A DNA stretch of 9,909 nucleotides from Elusimicrobiota bacterium (GTDB lineage: Bacteria; Elusimicrobiota; Elusimicrobia; FEN-1173): positions 1 to 9,909 of the forward strand of contig JACQPF010000291.1 of NCBI GenBank assembly GCA_016207625.1, read 5' to 3'. The position numbers and the translations under genes were made by a program. The notes beneath the pieces are model-generated. The model had not been told where the DNA came from and did no database searches. It saw only the letters and a program-made list of their open reading frames with translations. Positions 7,217 through 9,909 of this stretch are shown piece by piece; the first letter of the stretch is position 1, and the number at the start of each line of letters is the position of its first letter.

Positions 7217-8455
7217 CTACGCTATTTTTTCGACGGCCGGCGTGCGGTCCTCGATCTGAGTGGGAAGGCCGATCCGGTCCAGAAGCTTCAAGAGAGGATC
7301 GGGATCCAATTCCTCCACGTTCACCATGGTTTTCGGGTCCCAGACGCCTTGGGCGATGAGGATCGCGGCCGCCGCCGGGGGGACGCCCGCGGTGTAGGAG
7401 ATGGCTTGCGACTCAACCTCGCGGTAACAAGCGGCGTGGTCGCAGGTGTTGTAGATGAAAACCTCTTTGTATTTCCCGTCCTTCTCGCCTTTCACCAAAT
7501 TCCCGATGCACGTGTAGCCGCTGTAGTTCGGCGCCAGAGACAACGGGTCGGGCAGGCAGGCCTTCAGCACTTTCAGGGGGACCACTTCCAGGCCCTCCGC
7601 CGTGCGCACGGGTTTTTCGGAGAGGAGGCCGATGTTCTTCAGCACGTTGAAGCAGTTGATGTAATGGTCGCTGAACCCCATCCAGAACCGGATGCTGTTG
7701 GCGTCGATATTCCTTGACAGGGAGTGCAGCTCGTCGTGACCGGTGAGGTACACCGGCTGGGGGCCCACCAGGGGGAAGTCGTAGGTCCATTTGTCCGAAT
7801 GGACGGGTTTGGAGACCCATTGGCGGTCGATCCACGTCCACACCTTTTTGAACTCGCGGAAGTTGATCTCTGGGTCGAAGTTCGTGGCGAAGAACTTGCC
7901 GTGTTTGCCGGCGTTCACGTCCAAGATGTCGATGGTGTCGATCTTGTCGAAGTGGTCTTTCACCGCCAACGCGGCGTAGGCGTTCACCACGCCGGGGTCG
8001 AACCCGATGCCCAGGATCGCCGTCACGCCTTTCTTTTGGCAGCGGTCTTTCCGTTTCCATTCGTAGTTGGCGTACCAGGGCGGGTCCTCGCAGACCTTCT
8101 CGGGCACCTCATGGATGGCCGTGTCCATATAGGCGACGCCGGTGTTCAGGCAGGCCTCCAGCACCGACATGTTGACGAAAGCCGAGCCGAGGTTGATGAC
8201 GATCTCCGATTTCGTTTCCTCGATCAGCCGGGACGTCGCGGCGACGTCCAACGCATCCACCGTGCGGGAATAAACCTTTTTCGAGCCGTCCTTGATGTTG
8301 TTCTTCCTCCGGACGCTCTCAATAATTTTGTCGCATTTCTCCGGCCGTCGAGAGGCGATGCAAATCTCGCCCAGGATGTCGTTGTGCTGGGCGCATTTGT
8401 GGGCCGCCACATGGGCCACGCCGCCCGCCCCGATGATGAGTACGTTTTTTTTCAC
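7217..8455 (-). CDS. Carboxynorspermidine/carboxyspermidine dehydrogenase (saccharopine dehydrogenase family)
   Basis: 412 residues from GTG 8455. The N terminus is a Rossmann dinucleotide site, IIGAGGVAHVAAHKCAQ (residues 7-23), with ASRRPEK (34-40) at the position that usually selects NADPH. Family landmarks include NLGSAFVNMSVLEACL (89-102), YMDTA (109-113), ILGIGFDPGVVNAYA (148-161) and YTAGVPPAAAA (354-364). The enzyme reductively condenses aspartate beta-semialdehyde with a diamine: 1,3-diaminopropane gives carboxynorspermidine, putrescine gives carboxyspermidine. Sequence does not decide the diamine. It lies directly downstream of nspC in the same operon and makes the substrate of that enzyme, which fixes its role better than family alone (saccharopine dehydrogenase is otherwise possible). 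The start is set by the ribosome site; a GTG three codons upstream abuts that site and is unlikely. Confidence 0.9.
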   Translation of the reverse strand: MKKNVLIIGAGGVAHVAAHKCAQHNDILGEICIASRRPEKCDKIIESVRRKNNIKDGSKKVYSRTVDALDVAATSRLIEETKSEIVINLGSAFVNMSVLEACLNTGVAYMDTAIHEVPEKVCEDPPWYANYEWKRKDRCQKKGVTAILGIGFDPGVVNAYAALAVKDHFDKIDTIDILDVNAGKHGKFFATNFDPEINFREFKKVWTWIDRQWVSKPVHSDKWTYDFPLVGPQPVYLTGHDELHSLSRNIDANSIRFWMGFSDHYINCFNVLKNIGLLSEKPVRTAEGLEVVPLKVLKACLPDPLSLAPNYSGYTCIGNLVKGEKDGKYKEVFIYNTCDHAACYREVESQAISYTAGVPPAAAAILIAQGVWDPKTMVNVEELDPDPLLKLLDRIGLPTQIEDRTPAVEKIA

Positions 8456-8463
8456 TTCCTCCA

Positions 8464-8471
8464 CCTCCCTT
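8464..8471 (-). promoter_or_regulatory. Shine-Dalgarno site of the dehydrogenase gene, overlapping the nspC stop
   Basis: Read on the minus strand, AAGGGAGG sits eight bases before GTG 8455 and shares bases with the nspC stop codon TAA (8472-8470). The upstream in-frame GTG at 8464 is the last base of this site and has no spacer, so 8455 is the better start. The overlap suggests translational coupling of the two genes. Confidence 0.8.
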
Positions 8472-9621
8472 AAGACAAGCTATTGAGATAATCGTCGTAC
8501 GTGAACCGCTTCACCGTTTCCATCCGGCCGTCCAAGCGCCGGACCACGATGGAGGGCATGGGGATCCCGTTGAACCAATTCTTCTTCACCATCGTGTAGC
8601 CGGCCGCGTCCGCGATGGGAATCAAGCTCCCCACCTGGAGCTTCTCGGGGAACGCGTAGGTGCCGAAGATGTCTCCCGCCAGGCAGGTTCGTCCGGCCAC
8701 CATGTAAACGGGTCCTTCCTTCGCCGCGCCTTCCATTTTGGCGGGCGTTTGATAGATCAACAAATCGAGCATGTGGGTCTCCACGGCGGCGTCGACCACG
8801 GCGATGTCCATTTCGTTGTGGACGATGTCCAGCACCCGGGTCACGAGGAACCCGGAGCTCGTGATGGCTGTTTCGCCGGGCTCCAGGTACAGCCGCACGT
8901 CGAATCGGCGCGCGAAGTCCTTGAGTTTTTCGCAGAAGGCGTCCAGCGGGTATCCTTCTTTCGTGAAATAGATGCCGCCGCCCAGGCTGACCCAATCCAA
9001 GCGTTCCAGCAAGAACTCGTACCGGCGGCCGATGTGGTCCAAGAGGGCGCTGAACTTTTCAAAATCGTCGTTCTCGCAATTCATGTGGAACATGGTCCCG
9101 TTCAGCAGGGGCGCGGCTTCCCGGAGCTCGTCCAAGGAAGAGGCGCCCAGGCGGGAGTGGCGGCGGGCCGGGTCCGCCAAGTCGAAGTGGGAATGGCTGA
9201 CGCCGGGATTGATGCGGAGCCCCACGGGCAGGGTTTTGACGGCGGGATAGAACCGGTTGAGCTGGGAGACGGAGTTGAAGATCACTTTCGTGGCGAAGCG
9301 TCGGACGGCGTCCACCTCGTCGTCGGAAAAGGCCACGCTGTAGGCGTGGACCTCCTTCCCGAACTTCTCATGGCCCAGGCGCGCCTCGTAGAGGGAGCTG
9401 CTGGTGGTCCCGTCCAGATAGGGGCGCATCAAGTCAAAAACGGCCCACGTGGAAAAGCACTTGAGCGCCAATACCGCTTTCGCGCCCGAGCGCTCCCGCA
9501 CCCGCTCGATTTTCTTCAGGTTGTTGAGCAGGCGCGCTTCGTCGATCAAGTAATAGGGCGTCGGCAACGACGCGCGGTGCTCGTGAACAATCTCCCGGAT
9601 CGGTTTCTCGGCGATCAACAC
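8470..9621 (-). CDS. nspC: Carboxynorspermidine/carboxyspermidine decarboxylase
   Basis: 383 residues from GTG 9621, close to the usual 370-380 of NspC. It is a PLP-dependent, alanine-racemase-fold (group IV) decarboxylase. Visible active-site parts: the PLP lysine in LALKCFS (Lys54), INPGVSHSHFD (137-147), FHMNCEN (178-184), LGGGIYF (213-219), LEPGE (246-250), and the catalytic cysteine in RTCLAGD (Cys313), followed by ADAAGYTMVKKNWFNG (337-352). It decarboxylates carboxynorspermidine or carboxyspermidine to norspermidine or spermidine in the cytoplasm. The first gene of the operon, it is followed after 14 bases by the dehydrogenase that makes its substrate. AAGGAG (9637-9632) lies ten bases before the GTG, a slightly long spacer. 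Together the pair forms the S-adenosylmethionine-independent route to triamines. No key residue appears missing. Confidence 0.95.
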   Translation of the reverse strand: MLIAEKPIREIVHEHRASLPTPYYLIDEARLLNNLKKIERVRERSGAKAVLALKCFSTWAVFDLMRPYLDGTTSSSLYEARLGHEKFGKEVHAYSVAFSDDEVDAVRRFATKVIFNSVSQLNRFYPAVKTLPVGLRINPGVSHSHFDLADPARRHSRLGASSLDELREAAPLLNGTMFHMNCENDDFEKFSALLDHIGRRYEFLLERLDWVSLGGGIYFTKEGYPLDAFCEKLKDFARRFDVRLYLEPGETAITSSGFLVTRVLDIVHNEMDIAVVDAAVETHMLDLLIYQTPAKMEGAAKEGPVYMVAGRTCLAGDIFGTYAFPEKLQVGSLIPIADAAGYTMVKKNWFNGIPMPSIVVRRLDGRMETVKRFTYDDYLNSLS

Positions 9622-9642
9622 TCGGCGATGACTCCTTAGGTG

Positions 9643-9743
9643 CTATCTCACAACCCGCCGGCGGGAACTTCCCTCCGGCAGCCACGGCCCGCCCTCCGGC
9701 CTAGGTGCCTGCGGGAAATTCCCGCCGTCGGGTTGTGAGATAG
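9643..9743 (-). repeat. 101-nt long inverted repeat (31-bp arms) in the leader of the polyamine operon
   Basis: Arms at 9643-9673 and 9713-9743 are complementary at 29 of 31 positions around a 39-base GC-rich loop. In the minus-strand transcript one of the two mismatches becomes a G-U pair, leaving only one true mismatch. The hairpin begins about 12 bases after the predicted transcription start and ends five bases before the nspC Shine-Dalgarno. No U-run follows on either strand, so it is not an intrinsic terminator. The loop holds the direct repeat CCCTCCGGC (9671-9679, 9692-9700), and TAGGTGC occurs both in the loop (9702-9708) and just outside the left arm (9637-9643). It could be a regulatory leader RNA or a small MITE-like or dispersed intergenic repeat. 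No target-site duplication is obvious. Confidence 0.85.
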
Positions 9744-9762
9744 TCCATTATTTATAAATTGG

Positions 9763-9791
9763 ATTATATAGGGAAATCGAGGAAATTTCAA
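9763..9791 (-). promoter_or_regulatory. nspC: Sigma-70-type promoter of the nspC operon
   Basis: On the minus strand, TTGAAA (9791-9786) and TATAAT (9768-9763) are separated by exactly 17 bases. The -10 is a perfect consensus match and the -35 matches five of six positions. The surrounding DNA is AT-rich in an otherwise GC-rich region. The predicted start of transcription is near 9756, giving a leader of about 135 nucleotides before the nspC GTG. Confidence 0.8.
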
Positions 9792-9878
9792 CGAGAGAAT
9801 GATAAACTGTTCTGAAGGGCATCCTGCACCTGACTTCTGGGACGGCGGTCGTTTGTGCCGACGCGAGAAGGAGGGTTT

Positions 9879-9909
9879 ATGCCGAAAGTCCTTGAGCAGT
9901 TAGATCTGA
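9879..9909 (+). CDS. 5' end of an unidentified protein gene (runs off the right edge)
   Basis: ATG 9879 is preceded by a strong AAGGAGG (9868-9874) at a four- to five-base spacing and opens a frame reading MPKVLEQLDL to the window edge with no stop. Ten residues are too few to identify a family. It is divergent from the polyamine operon, with about 257 bases between the two starts; that spacer holds the operon promoter and the leader hairpin. No convincing promoter for this gene was recognised on the plus strand. Confidence 0.6.
   Translation, partial: MPKVLEQLDL

Noticed and set aside
7181..7230. Possible bidirectional terminator between the convergent genes
   Set aside because: Only a 3-bp AGC/GCT stem precedes the T-run at 7225-7230, and that T-run lies inside the dehydrogenase coding sequence; too weak to call.
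8749..9639. Plus-strand open frame of 296 codons, and a similar one at 7724-8473
   Set aside because: They are antisense shadows of nspC and the dehydrogenase, both of which show complete active-site motifs on the minus strand.
9643..9743. Intrinsic terminator interpretation of the long hairpin
   Set aside because: There is no run of U after the stem on either strand, and on the minus strand it lies between promoter and ribosome site.
9799..9903. 34-codon plus-strand ORF overlapping the start of the last gene
   Set aside because: It has no ribosome site and an unremarkable sequence; the strong AAGGAGG belongs to ATG 9879 in another frame.

Overview
The window reads as a GC-rich (roughly 60-65% by eye) chromosomal segment of an uncultured, probably Gram-negative bacterium. 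Three things point to an outer membrane: a PorV/FadL-like beta-barrel protein, a very large secreted protein with a sorting-domain-like C terminus, and a periplasm-facing NapC/NirT multiheme cytochrome. The combination of PorV-like protein, type IX-like C-terminal domain, CBM96/DNRLRE modules and carboxyspermidine-type polyamine synthesis would suit an Elusimicrobiota-like or FCB-like lineage. This assignment is an inference from gene content; no marker gene in the window settles it.

Layout. (1) Bases 1-1193, minus strand: the N-terminal 397 residues of a three-TM NapC/NirT-family multiheme cytochrome resembling ImcH, a quinol-oxidising inner-membrane cytochrome of extracellular electron transfer; the gene runs off the left edge. 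(2) A 156-bp divergent spacer. (3) Bases 1350-6604, plus strand: a tight two-gene unit with GTGA overlap. It encodes a PorV-like outer-membrane barrel protein and a 1445-residue secreted modular SGNH esterase with three CBM96/DNRLRE modules and a C-terminal domain resembling type IX secretion sorting signals. (4) Bases 6677-7180, plus strand: a small FMN split-barrel protein of the general-stress-protein-26/PNPOx-like family. (5) Bases 7217-9621, minus strand: a two-gene polyamine operon, nspC followed by carboxy(nor)spermidine dehydrogenase. It is driven by a near-consensus sigma-70 promoter at 9763-9791 and carries a striking 101-nt hairpin in its 5' leader. (6) Bases 9879-9909, plus strand: the first ten codons of an unidentified gene with a strong ribosome binding site.

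How the genes relate. The PorV-like protein and the giant esterase are probably functional partners: a type IX shuttle and its cargo. The two minus-strand polyamine enzymes catalyse consecutive steps, condensing aspartate semialdehyde with a diamine and then decarboxylating the product to spermidine or norspermidine. The cytochrome and the FMN protein have no visible functional tie to their neighbours.

The observations most worth following up are the long leader hairpin of the polyamine operon, the PorV-like/CTD-cargo pair, the unusual CX3CH first heme site in the cytochrome, and the apparent CTG start of the PorV-like gene.
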